A stretch of 41,185 nt of DNA from Candidatus Endomicrobiellum guadaloupense (GTDB taxonomy: Bacteria > Elusimicrobiota > Endomicrobiia > Endomicrobiales > Endomicrobiaceae): NCBI GenBank assembly GCA_031278895.1, contig JAITJN010000058.1, positions 1 through 41,185 of the forward strand, written 5' to 3'. The position numbers were made by a program, and so were the translations under genes. Positions 8,582 to 17,769 of the stretch are shown here, in pieces (positions within the stretch are counted from its first letter, which is position 1; each line of letters opens with the position of its first letter). The notes below the pieces were generated by a model, which saw only the letters and a program-made list of their open reading frames with translations, ran no database searches and was not told the DNA's origin.

Positions 8582-9526
8582 CTAGTGTTTGGGCAACATT
8601 GCCGCCCCTACAACTCCAAGTTTATGAGTATATTTTGAAACTATAATCTTACATGCTTTCGAAGCTGATCTAAATGCTCTGATGTTTACTTCTGATTTTA
8701 AACGTGGGAAAAAATATTTAGCTGCATGACTTAACCCTCCACAAAGAACAATAGTGTCAGGATTGGAAAAATTTACAACTATTGAAAGAAAAATCCCAAG
8801 CTTTTCTCCAACTATATTCCATATTTCTTTAGCATATTTATCTCCTAAAGATGCAATTTTTGACAATAAATGTGGTGTTATTAAGGGATACTCTTTATTA
8901 ATAATTTTATCCAAAATATGAGATCTATTCTTTTTAAAGTATTTAGAAGCATATTCTGACAAATATTTTGCCCCAACAAATGTCTCTATACAACCTCTAT
9001 TACCACAATTACACTTTCTACCATATGGATCAATCGTAATATGCCCTACTTCACCAGCAGTCCCGCTTGCACCTACATAAAGAGATTTATTAAAAATAAG
9101 ACCACCACCTACCCCTGTACCTAAAGTAATGCATATCAAATTGTTAGACTTTCCTTTTGTGTCTAACCAAAAAGCGCCTAACGAAGCCGTGTTTGCATCA
9201 TTGTCAACAAAAGTCTTTTTATTTGTAAGCTTTTCTAATATTTTCTTCAACTCTATATTTTTCCATTTTGGCAAATTTGGAGAAAATCTAACAATACCGT
9301 TTTTAGAATCTACATCTCCGGCTATACCTACACCTATACTTTTTATCTTGGAATAACTTTTAAGTCTAACGGATACATCAACAATAGCTTTCAATATAGT
9401 AAATGGTTTTGCTTTTATATCGGTAGAGATAGCAGTTTCTTCCTTTATAATGCCCTTTGGAGTAACAACTGCTATTTTGATTTGCGTTCCACCCATATCA
9501 ATACCTAAATACAAGTCTCTTGACAT
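8582..9526 (-). CDS. ROK-family sugar kinase (glucokinase-like)
   Basis: ROK proteins are cytoplasmic sugar kinases or repressors; this one lacks a DNA-binding N-terminus and so is a kinase. It has the phosphate loop DMGGTQIK at residues 10-17, the catalytic Asp in DNDAN near 110, a second phosphate loop LGTGVGGG at 135-142, and GHI plus CNCGNRGCIE at 161-181, the ROK zinc-binding signature. Length 314 is typical of glucokinases. The exact sugar is not determined by sequence; glucose is likely. The start codon overlaps the folC stop by one base (TAATG). A hexose kinase fits with the SemiSWEET channel encoded at 1.7 kb. Confidence 0.9.
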   Translation of the reverse strand: MSRDLYLGIDMGGTQIKIAVVTPKGIIKEETAISTDIKAKPFTILKAIVDVSVRLKSYSKIKSIGVGIAGDVDSKNGIVRFSPNLPKWKNIELKKILEKLTNKKTFVDNDANTASLGAFWLDTKGKSNNLICITLGTGVGGGLIFNKSLYVGASGTAGEVGHITIDPYGRKCNCGNRGCIETFVGAKYLSEYASKYFKKNRSHILDKIINKEYPLITPHLLSKIASLGDKYAKEIWNIVGEKLGIFLSIVVNFSNPDTIVLCGGLSHAAKYFFPRLKSEVNIRAFRSASKACKIIVSKYTHKLGVVGAAMLPKH

Positions 9527-10803
9527 TAAGATCTCCTTGCATTGTATTTTTGCACAGTCGTTAAAACTTCACCTGCTAAGTACAAAGAGCCTATAGTTAA
9601 TCCAAGTTCTCCATTATCAACCATATGAAGAGCTTTATCAACACAGCCTGCTACAAAAAGGTTCTCCTCTGAAATATATTTTGAGAATTCTTTCTTCAAG
9701 TCTATAGGATTTACAGCTCTGTCATTTTTAATATACGGAAGAACTATTTTTTTAGCAAAAGGCACAATCTTTTTTGCCATTTGTTTATGTTCTTTTTCCT
9801 TCATAGCAGCAAAAATAAAAGTTCTTTTCTCTTTTGCAAACCCTAATTTCTTAAAAGTATCAAAAAAAGCGTTAAGTCCTTGAGTATTGTGAGCGCCATC
9901 AATAATTATTTTAAAACTTTTATCATCAATTAATAGATTTTTTATATCAAAGCGTCCAGGCCAGAAAGAATTCTTCAAGCCTTGTTTTATAGCTGTTTGG
10001 CTTATCAAGAATCTTTTTCTTGATAAAAGCTCTGACACACAAACAGCAACTGAAGCATTTATAACTTGATACAACCCAAGCATACGTATTTCAATATTTC
10101 TTAAATTCAAACTTTTGCTTTTGTAATCAAACTTTTGGCTTGGCGTACATGTGATGCTAATATTATCTGATTTAAACTTTTTTCCATACATACACGGAAT
10201 TGATTTACTCTTTATAATAATTTCTGCTTTTTTAGGAAGCTTTCCACAAACCACATCACAATCTTTTTTTATTATCCCAGCTTTTTCAAAAGCAATATTT
10301 TCAATAGTATTGCCTAATAATTCTTGATGGTCTTTTGCTATTGATGTTATAACACAAGCTAAAGGTCTTTTTATTATATTAGTTGCATCAAAACGTCCAC
10401 CCAGACCCGTTTCAATTATAGCGACATCAACTCTTGCTAAAGTAAAGTATATAAAGGCAAGTGAAGTTAAATATTCAAAATAAGATAATCTATATTTTTT
10501 TGCTTTATCAATATATTTTCCTGATAAGTCTTTAAATATTTCTTCTGAAATATTTTCACCATTGATGCTGATTCTTTCATTAATATTAATTAAGTGTGGT
10601 GAAGTATACAGTGCGGTTTTATAACCTGCAGCTTTCAAAATCTCAGATATGAAAACCGCAGTTGAACCTTTTCCATTAGTACCAGCGATATGAACAGATT
10701 TTAAAGAATCTTGAGGATTGCCTACATCTTTTAAAAACTTCTTTATTCTTGAAAGCCCTGGTTTCATCCCGCTGTATTCTTTTAAGTTTTCAAAAAATGT
10801 CAT
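9526..10803 (-). CDS. folC: Bifunctional folylpolyglutamate synthase/dihydrofolate synthase
   Basis: FolC joins glutamate to dihydropteroate and extends the polyglutamate tail of folates, using ATP. The 425-residue protein has the Mur-ligase-type P-loop [10 protein letters not shown] at residues 39-48, the conserved YTSPHL and NERISING segments, [16 protein letters not shown], and the C-terminal GAHNTQG motif. All are in the usual order and the length is normal. It overlaps accD by 4 bases (ATGA) and the ROK kinase by 1 base, so it is translated within an operon. Methylene-tetrahydrofolate, which depends on FolC, is also the one-carbon source for MnmG. Confidence 0.95.
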   Translation of the reverse strand: MTFFENLKEYSGMKPGLSRIKKFLKDVGNPQDSLKSVHIAGTNGKGSTAVFISEILKAAGYKTALYTSPHLININERISINGENISEEIFKDLSGKYIDKAKKYRLSYFEYLTSLAFIYFTLARVDVAIIETGLGGRFDATNIIKRPLACVITSIAKDHQELLGNTIENIAFEKAGIIKKDCDVVCGKLPKKAEIIIKSKSIPCMYGKKFKSDNISITCTPSQKFDYKSKSLNLRNIEIRMLGLYQVINASVAVCVSELLSRKRFLISQTAIKQGLKNSFWPGRFDIKNLLIDDKSFKIIIDGAHNTQGLNAFFDTFKKLGFAKEKRTFIFAAMKEKEHKQMAKKIVPFAKKIVLPYIKNDRAVNPIDLKKEFSKYISEENLFVAGCVDKALHMVDNGELGLTIGSLYLAGEVLTTVQKYNARRS

Positions 10804-11615
10804 TTTTTAGTAAAAAACTTTAAAATCTTAGTAAGAACATCTTTCATATTTTTTCTTTCAACTACAACGTCAACCATACCGTATTTTTCTAAAAATTCAG
10901 AAAGCTGAAACCCTTCTGGGAGTTGCTGTCTTATTGTCTGCTCAACAACTCTTGGGCCTGCAAATCCAATTAAAGCTCCAGGTTCTGCTATATTTACATC
11001 TCCAAGCATAGCATAACTTGCTGCAACTCCACCTGTTGTAGGATCCGTCAAAACAGATATATAGGCAAACCCATTTTCAGAAAGTTTTGCAAGAGCCGCA
11101 CTGGTTTTGCCCATTTGCATAAGAGAAAGGATCCCTTCTTGCATTCTTGCTCCACCTGAAGAGGAAATAATAATAAGAGGATATTTTTTCTTTATAGCTC
11201 TTTCAACAGCTCTTACTATTTTTTCCCCAACGACAGATCCCATGCTGCCACCCATAAAAGAAAAATCCATTACAGCCATAATAACGCTATAGCCACCAAT
11301 TTTAGCTTCTCCACTGATTATTGCGTCTTTTAAAGAATATTTCTCTATTTTCTCTGCATAACCAGGAAAATCTAAGAAATCAACAGAACTTAAGTCGCTA
11401 TCCATCTCTTTAAAGCTTCCCTCATCTACTGTAAACTCTATTCTTTTTTTTGCATCAAGTCTTGTATAGTATCCACATTTAGGACACACCATCAAATTTT
11501 CTTCAAAGTCTTTTTGGAGAAACATCTGCTCACACTTCTTGCACTGAGTCCAAAGACCTTCAGGCATAGCTTTTTTCTCTGAAATATTTTCACTTACATT
11601 CTCTGCCATATCCAT
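10800..11615 (-). CDS. accD: Acetyl-CoA carboxylase carboxyltransferase subunit beta
   Basis: AccD is the zinc-ribbon-carrying beta subunit of the carboxyltransferase that makes malonyl-CoA for fatty-acid synthesis. The N-terminal zinc ribbon has Cys at residues 25, 28, 44 and 47 (CKKCEQM and CPKCGYY). The crotonase-like core shows [11 protein letters not shown] and [17 protein letters not shown], typical of the family. Length 271 is slightly short but complete. A GGAGGG ribosome binding site precedes the first ATG. The accA partner is not in the window. It is followed by folC with an ATGA overlap. Confidence 0.96.
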   Translation of the reverse strand: MDMAENVSENISEKKAMPEGLWTQCKKCEQMFLQKDFEENLMVCPKCGYYTRLDAKKRIEFTVDEGSFKEMDSDLSSVDFLDFPGYAEKIEKYSLKDAIISGEAKIGGYSVIMAVMDFSFMGGSMGSVVGEKIVRAVERAIKKKYPLIIISSSGGARMQEGILSLMQMGKTSAALAKLSENGFAYISVLTDPTTGGVAASYAMLGDVNIAEPGALIGFAGPRVVEQTIRQQLPEGFQLSEFLEKYGMVDVVVERKNMKDVLTKILKFFTKK

Positions 11616-11653
11616 TTATTTCCCTCCAGCTATTTAGCTTTATAGAGTTTCAT

Positions 11654-12619
11654 TTAAGAAATTCCTTCAGCAAGCAAATCTCCTTGATCTAAAATACCGA
11701 CAGGCTCTTTGCTTTCATTTACAACAGGAATATTGTCTATATTATACTTTTTTAATATTTCAGCGGCTTCAATCGCAAGAATTTCAGAAGTTATAACTTT
11801 AGGAGATTTTGTCATAACAAAACTAATGTTTTTTTTCAAAAAATTCCCATCATTGTGCAAGTGCCTACGCAAGTCGCCATCTGTAAAAAACCCTATAATT
11901 TTGCCATCATCGTTAACAATGCTTACAGCGCCAATTCTAGTACCAGTCATGACAAGAAGGGCATCTTCAACAATAGCATTTTGTTTTATAACAGGATTAT
12001 GTTTTCCTTTTCTCATCAAATCGCTGACACGCATGGTAAGCCTTTTTCCTATAGCGCCCAACGGATGTAAAACAGCTAGATGTTCCTTTTTAAACCCCTT
12101 CAAACTTGAAACTGTAAGAGCTAAAGCATCGCCCATAGCAATTAAAGCAGTAGTTGAAGATGTTGGTGCAAGATTATAAGGACATGCTTCTTTTTCAACG
12201 CTACAGTCAATAATACAATTGACATCTTTCCAAGCTAGAGCTTTTGGTTTTCCTGTCATAGCTATAATAGAAATTTCCATTCTTATCAATGCAGGAATAA
12301 TTTTCTTTACCTCCTCAGTTTCTCCAGAATATGAAAGCATTATAATAACATCTTCTTTCATAATCATTCCTAAATCACCATGTAAACCTTCTGCAGGGTG
12401 TAAAAATAGTGAAGGAATACCAATTGAAGACATAGTGGCAGAAATCTTTCTTCCAACTAAGCCAGACTTCCCTAAACCTACAATTACAACATGACCTTTA
12501 CAATCTTTAATTAGAGATACAGCTCTTTCAAAATTTGAATCTAAATGTTTTAGCTGATCTTTTACAGCTTGAGATTCAGCTTCAATAGCTGCTTTAGCTA
12601 TTTTTAAATTTTTTGTCAT
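11654..12619 (-). CDS. kdsD: Arabinose-5-phosphate isomerase (KdsD/KpsF type)
   Basis: The enzyme interconverts ribulose 5-phosphate and arabinose 5-phosphate, the first step towards Kdo of lipopolysaccharide. An N-terminal SIS domain contains GLGKSGLVGRKIS at residues 48-60, LHPAEGLHGDLG at 73-84 and the SYSGET phosphate-site segment. Two CBS repeats occupy the last 120 residues, with GFFTDGDLRR and DNIPVVNE. The 321-residue length and domain order match KdsD. It is 2 bases downstream of the trpF-like gene and 38 bases upstream of accD. Its place in the run with lptD and msbA supports a full LPS pathway. Confidence 0.94.
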   Translation of the reverse strand: MTKNLKIAKAAIEAESQAVKDQLKHLDSNFERAVSLIKDCKGHVVIVGLGKSGLVGRKISATMSSIGIPSLFLHPAEGLHGDLGMIMKEDVIIMLSYSGETEEVKKIIPALIRMEISIIAMTGKPKALAWKDVNCIIDCSVEKEACPYNLAPTSSTTALIAMGDALALTVSSLKGFKKEHLAVLHPLGAIGKRLTMRVSDLMRKGKHNPVIKQNAIVEDALLVMTGTRIGAVSIVNDDGKIIGFFTDGDLRRHLHNDGNFLKKNISFVMTKSPKVITSEILAIEAAEILKKYNIDNIPVVNESKEPVGILDQGDLLAEGIS

Positions 12620-12620
12620 T

Positions 12621-13250
12621 TTAAATCCTTAATCCATGAGCAGCTTTTATAAACGAGCTCATTTTATCGTAATCTTTTCTCTTTGGAAGTCCTTCAACAG
12701 ATTCGTTGGCTTCAAAACCATATGGTGAAGCTTTGTCCAAAAAGCCTTTAACATCATCACCAACAATGTCGCCAGATATAAATACCGGAATCTTGAGATC
12801 TTGTATTTTTAAAACAATATCATAATTAAACTTTGTTTGCTCTCCATCTTTATAGGCTACATCTAAAATTAAATAGTCAATTACATCTTTATAAGACTCT
12901 ACTTGCAATATATCTTCGTTAGAAGTCACTTTAAAAAACTTAAATATTTTTACGTTTTGACTGTGTTTAACAGTTTTGCAATACTCCAAAGGTTCACTCC
13001 CATTAAATTGGGTATTTTTTATATTAAGCTTTTTTATTACTTTTGCAAGCACTTTCTCATCTTCATTGCAAAAAACTGCAACAGGCGTCACAAAAGGAGG
13101 AAGTTTTGAAATAACATCAAATGCGAGTTTCTCAGAAACTTTACAAGATGATTCTTTAATAAAATGAAAACCAACAAAATCAGCATCTAAGTTGGTCGCA
13201 TTTAAAGCGTCATTATAGTTTGCTAGTCCGCATATTTTAACTTTTGCCAT
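12621..13250 (-). CDS. Divergent phosphoribosylanthranilate isomerase (TrpF) homologue
   Basis: The protein aligns end to end with TrpF beta/alpha barrels: KICG at residues 5-8 with the general-base Cys7, the KLPPFV-VAVFCNED stretch, YLILDV with the equivalent of the catalytic Asp near 130, and a final KRKDYDKMSSFIKAAHGL. However, several signature segments differ: the QLHG motif is QFNG, the glycine-rich GG-G-F loop is DGEQTKF, the (S/A)GGL phosphate loop is SGDI, and DVSSGVE is EANESVE. Family membership is clear but isomerase activity is uncertain. No other trp gene is in the window. It is coupled to kdsD by a 2-base gap. I leave the symbol empty for that reason. Confidence 0.7.
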   Translation of the reverse strand: MAKVKICGLANYNDALNATNLDADFVGFHFIKESSCKVSEKLAFDVISKLPPFVTPVAVFCNEDEKVLAKVIKKLNIKNTQFNGSEPLEYCKTVKHSQNVKIFKFFKVTSNEDILQVESYKDVIDYLILDVAYKDGEQTKFNYDIVLKIQDLKIPVFISGDIVGDDVKGFLDKASPYGFEANESVEGLPKRKDYDKMSSFIKAAHGLRI

Positions 13251-13282
13251 TACATTTCCTTATTGTACATATTTTATAAAAA

Positions 13283-13669
13283 TTACTTAGATTCTAAAAC
13301 TTTTATTAGTTTTTCCCAATTGTTTGTATTCCAACATTTTATGTAATCATTTCTACCGTCACCGCCAAAACCATACTGAATAGTTATATATTTTAAACTA
13401 TTATCAATATTAAATTTTTCTAATGACTTATGCTTATAGTTGATTGATAAAGATAAATCATTTATATTATCAACTCCTGATTTGGCTTTTATATCACTGA
13501 CCAAATGTCTGTTTTTATTATTTTCTGAAAAATATGTCTCTTTATAGTAAAAGATATTTTTTAGAATAGTATCAACAAATACTTTCCCTCGTTTTATATG
13601 GAAAATCTCTGCTACATTGCCACTCAACACATACATAACATCATATTTATTTTTAGTTAATGGATTCAT
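13283..13669 (-). CDS. Hypothetical protein
   Basis: Not recognised. The 128-residue product has no signal peptide or membrane segment and is rich in Asn, Lys and Tyr. It contains a glycine-rich YGFGGDGRND segment near residues 103-112 followed by IKCWNTNNWEKLIKVLE. It lies 9 bases downstream of the secreted tail-collar gene on the same strand, so the two may be co-transcribed and functionally related. I see no Shine-Dalgarno sequence before the ATG. It could be a truncated C-terminal piece of a larger protein. Confidence 0.6.
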   Translation of the reverse strand: MNPLTKNKYDVMYVLSGNVAEIFHIKRGKVFVDTILKNIFYYKETYFSENNKNRHLVSDIKAKSGVDNINDLSLSINYKHKSLEKFNIDNSLKYITIQYGFGGDGRNDYIKCWNTNNWEKLIKVLESK

Positions 13670-13678
13670 AGTAAAAGC

Positions 13679-14608
13679 TTAATATTTTATGCAAAAAAGA
13701 ACTGAACAATTTTTAGGTCTATTTTCATTTGCTGTAGGTACAACTCTTGAAGCATCAAAGTAAACAGATCTCGTATCATTGTTCGTTCCACTATTGCTAT
13801 CTCCATGCGATATATCATCTGCGCCATAAAAAGCACCTCTAAAATCTCTAGCTGGTTTTGTTTTTGCAAATCTACCAGTAATATTTCTTATTGCATCTCC
13901 TTGGCGCTGGCCAAGCGGAGCGGCATCTCCGCCAGCACCTCTTAAGAATATCCCGCTAAAATCTGGAAGTTTAAACGTAAAAACTCCATCACCACCATAA
14001 ATTGTACCAATAGCTTTAAATAAAGCTGGATATATTATAATATCTAGATCTCTCCCGTCACATAACAAATAGCCCTTTGGGACTTGATTTCCAGCAAAGG
14101 CAATAACAGTACCAGGAGGAACTCCTAATCGTTCCTTATCAGCACTTTGAGAAGATTTATAATATAGACTACCTCCCTCTATCCCTATGTATATAGATTT
14201 TTCGCCTATTGCTATTCCTATTTCCTTATCAGAAGACAAATTTTCTGCAGAGATTGAATGGAATGAGTAAGGTTGAGATGTAATTTTTTCTCTGGGGTAA
14301 AGTTCTCTGCCATCAACTACAATTTGAACCCATAAATCTTTTCTTCTCCAATCTATTCTAGATTGATCAGGTGTTATTATATATGTAAAAACACCATTGA
14401 GAAGATTAACCCTCTGACTTCCAGATTCCCAACTAGCAGTTCCACCTGTGGGGCTCTCATAAATTTTGAAGTTCATTTGTGTATTTCCTGTAACAGGATT
14501 CCCGAGATGTTTTAACCTTCCGCTATATCTAATTTCATTTGGAACTTCGCAAAATACAATAATCGTAAACGAAAAAAAGATAAACAACAAACATAATAGT
14601 TTCTTCAA
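13679..14608 (-). CDS. Secreted protein with phage tail-collar domain
   Basis: An N-terminal signal peptide (KKLLCLLFIFFSFTIIVF) is followed by a beta-rich region with IRYSGRLKHLGNPVTG and a C-terminal phage tail-collar domain: GTVIAFAGNQVPKGYLLCDG, then KLPDFSGIFLRGAG, and a tail-fibre-like end. Collar domains occur in phage tail fibres and in exported trimeric adhesion-type proteins. The start is a judgement: an ATG at 14626 has no ribosome binding site, while the TTG at 14608 follows GGGGAGAGG at good spacing and places the signal peptide at the very N-terminus, so I use TTG. No other phage gene is nearby, so a cell-surface or host-contact role is more likely than a prophage. That role is inference. 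Confidence 0.8.
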   Translation of the reverse strand: MKKLLCLLFIFFSFTIIVFCEVPNEIRYSGRLKHLGNPVTGNTQMNFKIYESPTGGTASWESGSQRVNLLNGVFTYIITPDQSRIDWRRKDLWVQIVVDGRELYPREKITSQPYSFHSISAENLSSDKEIGIAIGEKSIYIGIEGGSLYYKSSQSADKERLGVPPGTVIAFAGNQVPKGYLLCDGRDLDIIIYPALFKAIGTIYGGDGVFTFKLPDFSGIFLRGAGGDAAPLGQRQGDAIRNITGRFAKTKPARDFRGAFYGADDISHGDSNSGTNNDTRSVYFDASRVVPTANENRPKNCSVLFCIKY

Positions 14609-14644
14609 TTTGCCTCTCCCCCGCATTCGCGTTTTAACCCAAAG

Positions 14645-16429
14645 TCACTTATGCATAAACTGAATCTTATATAGATTTGCGTAATATCCATTTAATTCTA
14701 ATAATTCTTTATGAGTGCCACCCTCAACAATATTTCCAGATTCAAGGACATATATTCTATCTGAATTTATTATTGTAGACAAACGATGCGCTATAACTAT
14801 AGAAGTTCTTCCTTTCATAAGCTTCTCAAGACCTTCTTGAACCATTTTTTCTGACTTTGAATCCAAAGAACTTGTAGCTTCGTCAAGGAGAAGTATTGGA
14901 ACATTTTTAAGCATAGCCCTTGCTATAGAAACCATCTGTTTTTGTCCGCCAGACAAAGAGCCGCCTCTCTCACCAACAACTGTATCGTATCCATGCTTTT
15001 GTTTCATAATAAAACTATGCGCAGCAGCATGTTTAGCAGCTTCTATTGCTTCATCATCAGTAGCACCAGGTCTTCCCATCAATATATTATTCTTAATAGT
15101 ATCATCAAAAAGCACAACATCTTGTGAAACAAAGGCTATGTTATTTCTTAAAGACTTTATAGTAACATCTCTTATATCTTGGCTATCTATTTCTATACTG
15201 CCATCTTTAACATCATAAAATCTTAACAACAAATTTATTAAAGTAGATTTACCAGACCCAGCTGCTCCTACAATTGCAATTTTCTCTCCTTGATTTACTT
15301 CTAAGTTAATACCATGGAGAATCTCAAGATCAGGAATATATTCAAATCTAACTTTTTTAATTCTTATTACTCCTTTATCTACTTTTAAATCATAAGCTCT
15401 TGGTTTAGCTACAATAATTGGTTTTTTATCCATAAGTGCAAAGATACGATCAATTGCCATTATTCCCATCTGCAGTGTTGAACTTAAATTCGCTAATGAT
15501 TTCATAGGCTGGTATGCTGCAACTATAGCTATTAAGAAAACAACAAAATCACCTGTAGTAAGCGTACCGCGCATAATTCTATATCCACCATATGCAAGAG
15601 TTCCAGCAGCAGCAAGGCCTCCAAAAAACTCCATAAGAGGACTTAGCACATTGCTATTTTTAGCCATTTTAACTTCAATTCCTGCAATAGCGTCAGCGCT
15701 TCCTCTGATTTTTTTTGATTCAGATTCTTCCATATTGTAAGATTTTACTATCTTAATACCTTGAAAAGACTGTGCTAGCATAGCGTAGAGATTACCAAAG
15801 GAATTTTGCTGACTGCTAAAAATCTTCTTTATTTTTTCGCCAAAGTAAACAATTGGGTAAAACCCTATAGGGAAAAGAATAAACATAGCCGCAGCCATAT
15901 CAAAACTTTTCCAAAACATAAGAATAACTAAAAATACTATAGAACATGTGTCCCTGACAATTGTAGTTATGCTGTTTACAATGGTATTTCTTATAGCGCC
16001 CAAATCACCCATAAAATGCACCAATAGATTCCCTGAGTTATTCTTGTTGAAAAATTCTAAATCTTGAGATATGATTCTCTCAAACAAATCTCCTTGCAAA
16101 CGTTTAGTAAAATTTGAACCCATTTTTATCATTGTTACAGACTGTATATACTGAGCAAAACCTTTAGCTCCAAATGCAAATATTACTTGGAATGCAATCA
16201 CAAAAAGAATGTCTCTATTTTTTTCTATAAAAACTTTATCAAAAACAGGTTTGAGCAAACTAACAGACCAAGCATTTAAAGCTGAATATATCCCCATAAA
16301 AACCAAAGATATTACCAAAAGTTTCCATTGAGGCAACATATAAATAAACCATAAACGTTTTAATCTTTTAATTGCTTCAGTACTTGCATTTTTGAAAAGT
16401 TTTTCTTTTATTTTCAAAAAAATAAACAT
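14645..16429 (-). CDS. msbA: ABC exporter of the MsbA type (lipid A flippase-like)
   Basis: A half-transporter with six transmembrane helices in residues 30-320 and a nucleotide-binding domain. Walker A GAAGSGKST is at 388-396, the Q-loop glutamine near 436, signature LSGGQ at 492-496, Walker B plus D-loop LLLDEATSSLD at 513-523 and the switch His near 548. It acts as a homodimer in the inner membrane. The family includes MsbA, which flips lipid A-core; the LPS genes lptD and kdsD in the same run favour that role, but a drug or lipid exporter cannot be excluded. The length (594) matches MsbA. Confidence 0.85.
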   Translation of the reverse strand: MFIFLKIKEKLFKNASTEAIKRLKRLWFIYMLPQWKLLVISLVFMGIYSALNAWSVSLLKPVFDKVFIEKNRDILFVIAFQVIFAFGAKGFAQYIQSVTMIKMGSNFTKRLQGDLFERIISQDLEFFNKNNSGNLLVHFMGDLGAIRNTIVNSITTIVRDTCSIVFLVILMFWKSFDMAAAMFILFPIGFYPIVYFGEKIKKIFSSQQNSFGNLYAMLAQSFQGIKIVKSYNMEESESKKIRGSADAIAGIEVKMAKNSNVLSPLMEFFGGLAAAGTLAYGGYRIMRGTLTTGDFVVFLIAIVAAYQPMKSLANLSSTLQMGIMAIDRIFALMDKKPIIVAKPRAYDLKVDKGVIRIKKVRFEYIPDLEILHGINLEVNQGEKIAIVGAAGSGKSTLINLLLRFYDVKDGSIEIDSQDIRDVTIKSLRNNIAFVSQDVVLFDDTIKNNILMGRPGATDDEAIEAAKHAAAHSFIMKQKHGYDTVVGERGGSLSGGQKQMVSIARAMLKNVPILLLDEATSSLDSKSEKMVQEGLEKLMKGRTSIVIAHRLSTIINSDRIYVLESGNIVEGGTHKELLELNGYYANLYKIQFMHK

Positions 16430-16563
16430 TTTTCGCCTCTGGAATCATATAACATAATAGAAGACATTAAATCATATTTTTGGATTATTCTCTTCTAGTT
16501 TTTTCCATCTGTTTTCTAAATCTTTTGCTATCTTTTTTGAGCTTTTCAATCCAAAAGAAATAA

Positions 16564-17769
16564 CTATTTCCTTAACATTGCTTGAACTTTTGTAGGAAGA
16601 CCCCAAAGGTTTATAAAACCTTGCGCATCTTTATGATTATAAATCTCGTCCTTTTCAAAAGTTGCAAGTTTTTCAGAGTATAAAGAACTTTTTGCTATTC
16701 TTGAAACAGATGTAATGGTTCCTTTATAAAGTTTTAGTTTTATGGTTCCAGTAACATATTTCTGAGTACTATTTGTAAAAGCATCCAAAGCTTCTCTTAA
16801 AGGTGAAAACCATAAACCGTAATAAGAAATTTCTGCATATTTATGAGCAAGAGACTGCTTAAAGTGTAACGTATCTCTGTCAATAGTAATAGATTCTACT
16901 TCTTTGTGAGCAGCATATAACACTATTGCTGCTGGAGATTCGTACACACCTCTAGACTTCATACCAATAAGTCTATTTTCAATGATGTCTATTCTTCCGA
17001 TTCCATTTGCACCAGCAATTTCATTCAATTTTGTAATCAATTCGACTGGTTTAAGTTTTTTACCATTAACAGCAACAGGAATACCTCTTTCAAAATCTAT
17101 ATTTATATATGTAGGTTTATTTGGTGCTTTTTGTGGAGAAATGGTCATTTTAAACATAGACTCGTCGTAACCTTTGCCTAAATCTTCCAAAATACCACCC
17201 TCATAAGAAACATGCCACAAGTTTGCGTCTGAAGAGTATGGTTTTGACTTTGTTACAGGTACGGGAATATTCCTTTTTTTTGCATAGGCTATAGCATCTT
17301 CCCTAGAACGTATTTCCCATTCCCTCCAAGGAGCAATAATTTTTACGTTAGGAATTAAAGCTTTAAACGCAAGCTCAAAACGCACTTGGTCGTTGCCTTT
17401 ACCTGTTGCACCATGGCAGACAGCATCAGCTTTTTCTTTCTTTACGATGTCTGCAATTTTTTTAGCAATTACAGGTCTAGCAAGAGCCGTACCTAAATAA
17501 TATCTGTTTTCATATAATGCTTCCGCTTTCATTGCAGGAAAAATGTAATCAGTTACAAATTCTTCTTTAGCATCAACAATATAAGATTTTGAAGCGCCTG
17601 TTCTTTTTGCTTTCTTGTTAAGATTTTTTAATTCGCTGCCTTGCCCAACATCTACACAACAAGCAATTACTTCACAATTGTAGTGTTCTTTAACCCATGA
17701 TACTATAACAGAAGTATCTAGTCCTCCTGAATATGCAACAACTACTTTTTTAATGTTTTCATTTGCCAT
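16564..17769 (-). CDS. argG: Argininosuccinate synthase
   Basis: ArgG condenses citrulline and aspartate with ATP to give argininosuccinate. The pyrophosphatase-type ATP loop VVAYSGGLDTSV lies near the N-terminus, followed by CVDVGQG, ATGKGNDQVRFE and the SSDANLWHVSYEGG segment. Length from the chosen start is 401 residues, as usual. An upstream ATG at 17802 would add MRYENFGGSIK, but GGAGG lies just before the ATG at 17769, whose product MANENIKKVVVAYSGG matches the family N-terminus. It overlaps argD by 28 bases, and follows argB-argD in one operon. argH is not downstream. Confidence 0.96.
   Translation of the reverse strand: MANENIKKVVVAYSGGLDTSVIVSWVKEHYNCEVIACCVDVGQGSELKNLNKKAKRTGASKSYIVDAKEEFVTDYIFPAMKAEALYENRYYLGTALARPVIAKKIADIVKKEKADAVCHGATGKGNDQVRFELAFKALIPNVKIIAPWREWEIRSREDAIAYAKKRNIPVPVTKSKPYSSDANLWHVSYEGGILEDLGKGYDESMFKMTISPQKAPNKPTYINIDFERGIPVAVNGKKLKPVELITKLNEIAGANGIGRIDIIENRLIGMKSRGVYESPAAIVLYAAHKEVESITIDRDTLHFKQSLAHKYAEISYYGLWFSPLREALDAFTNSTQKYVTGTIKLKLYKGTITSVSRIAKSSLYSEKLATFEKDEIYNHKDAQGFINLWGLPTKVQAMLRK

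Noticed and set aside
13679-14608. Prophage, because of the tail-collar domain
   Set aside because: No capsid, terminase, integrase or lysis gene is nearby and the protein carries a signal peptide.
16430-16563. Minus-strand frame overlapping the end of argG that reads EIVISFGLKSSKKIAKDLEN
   Set aside because: It has no start codon or ribosome binding site and begins inside argG in another frame. It may be a remnant, but I cannot support it as a gene.
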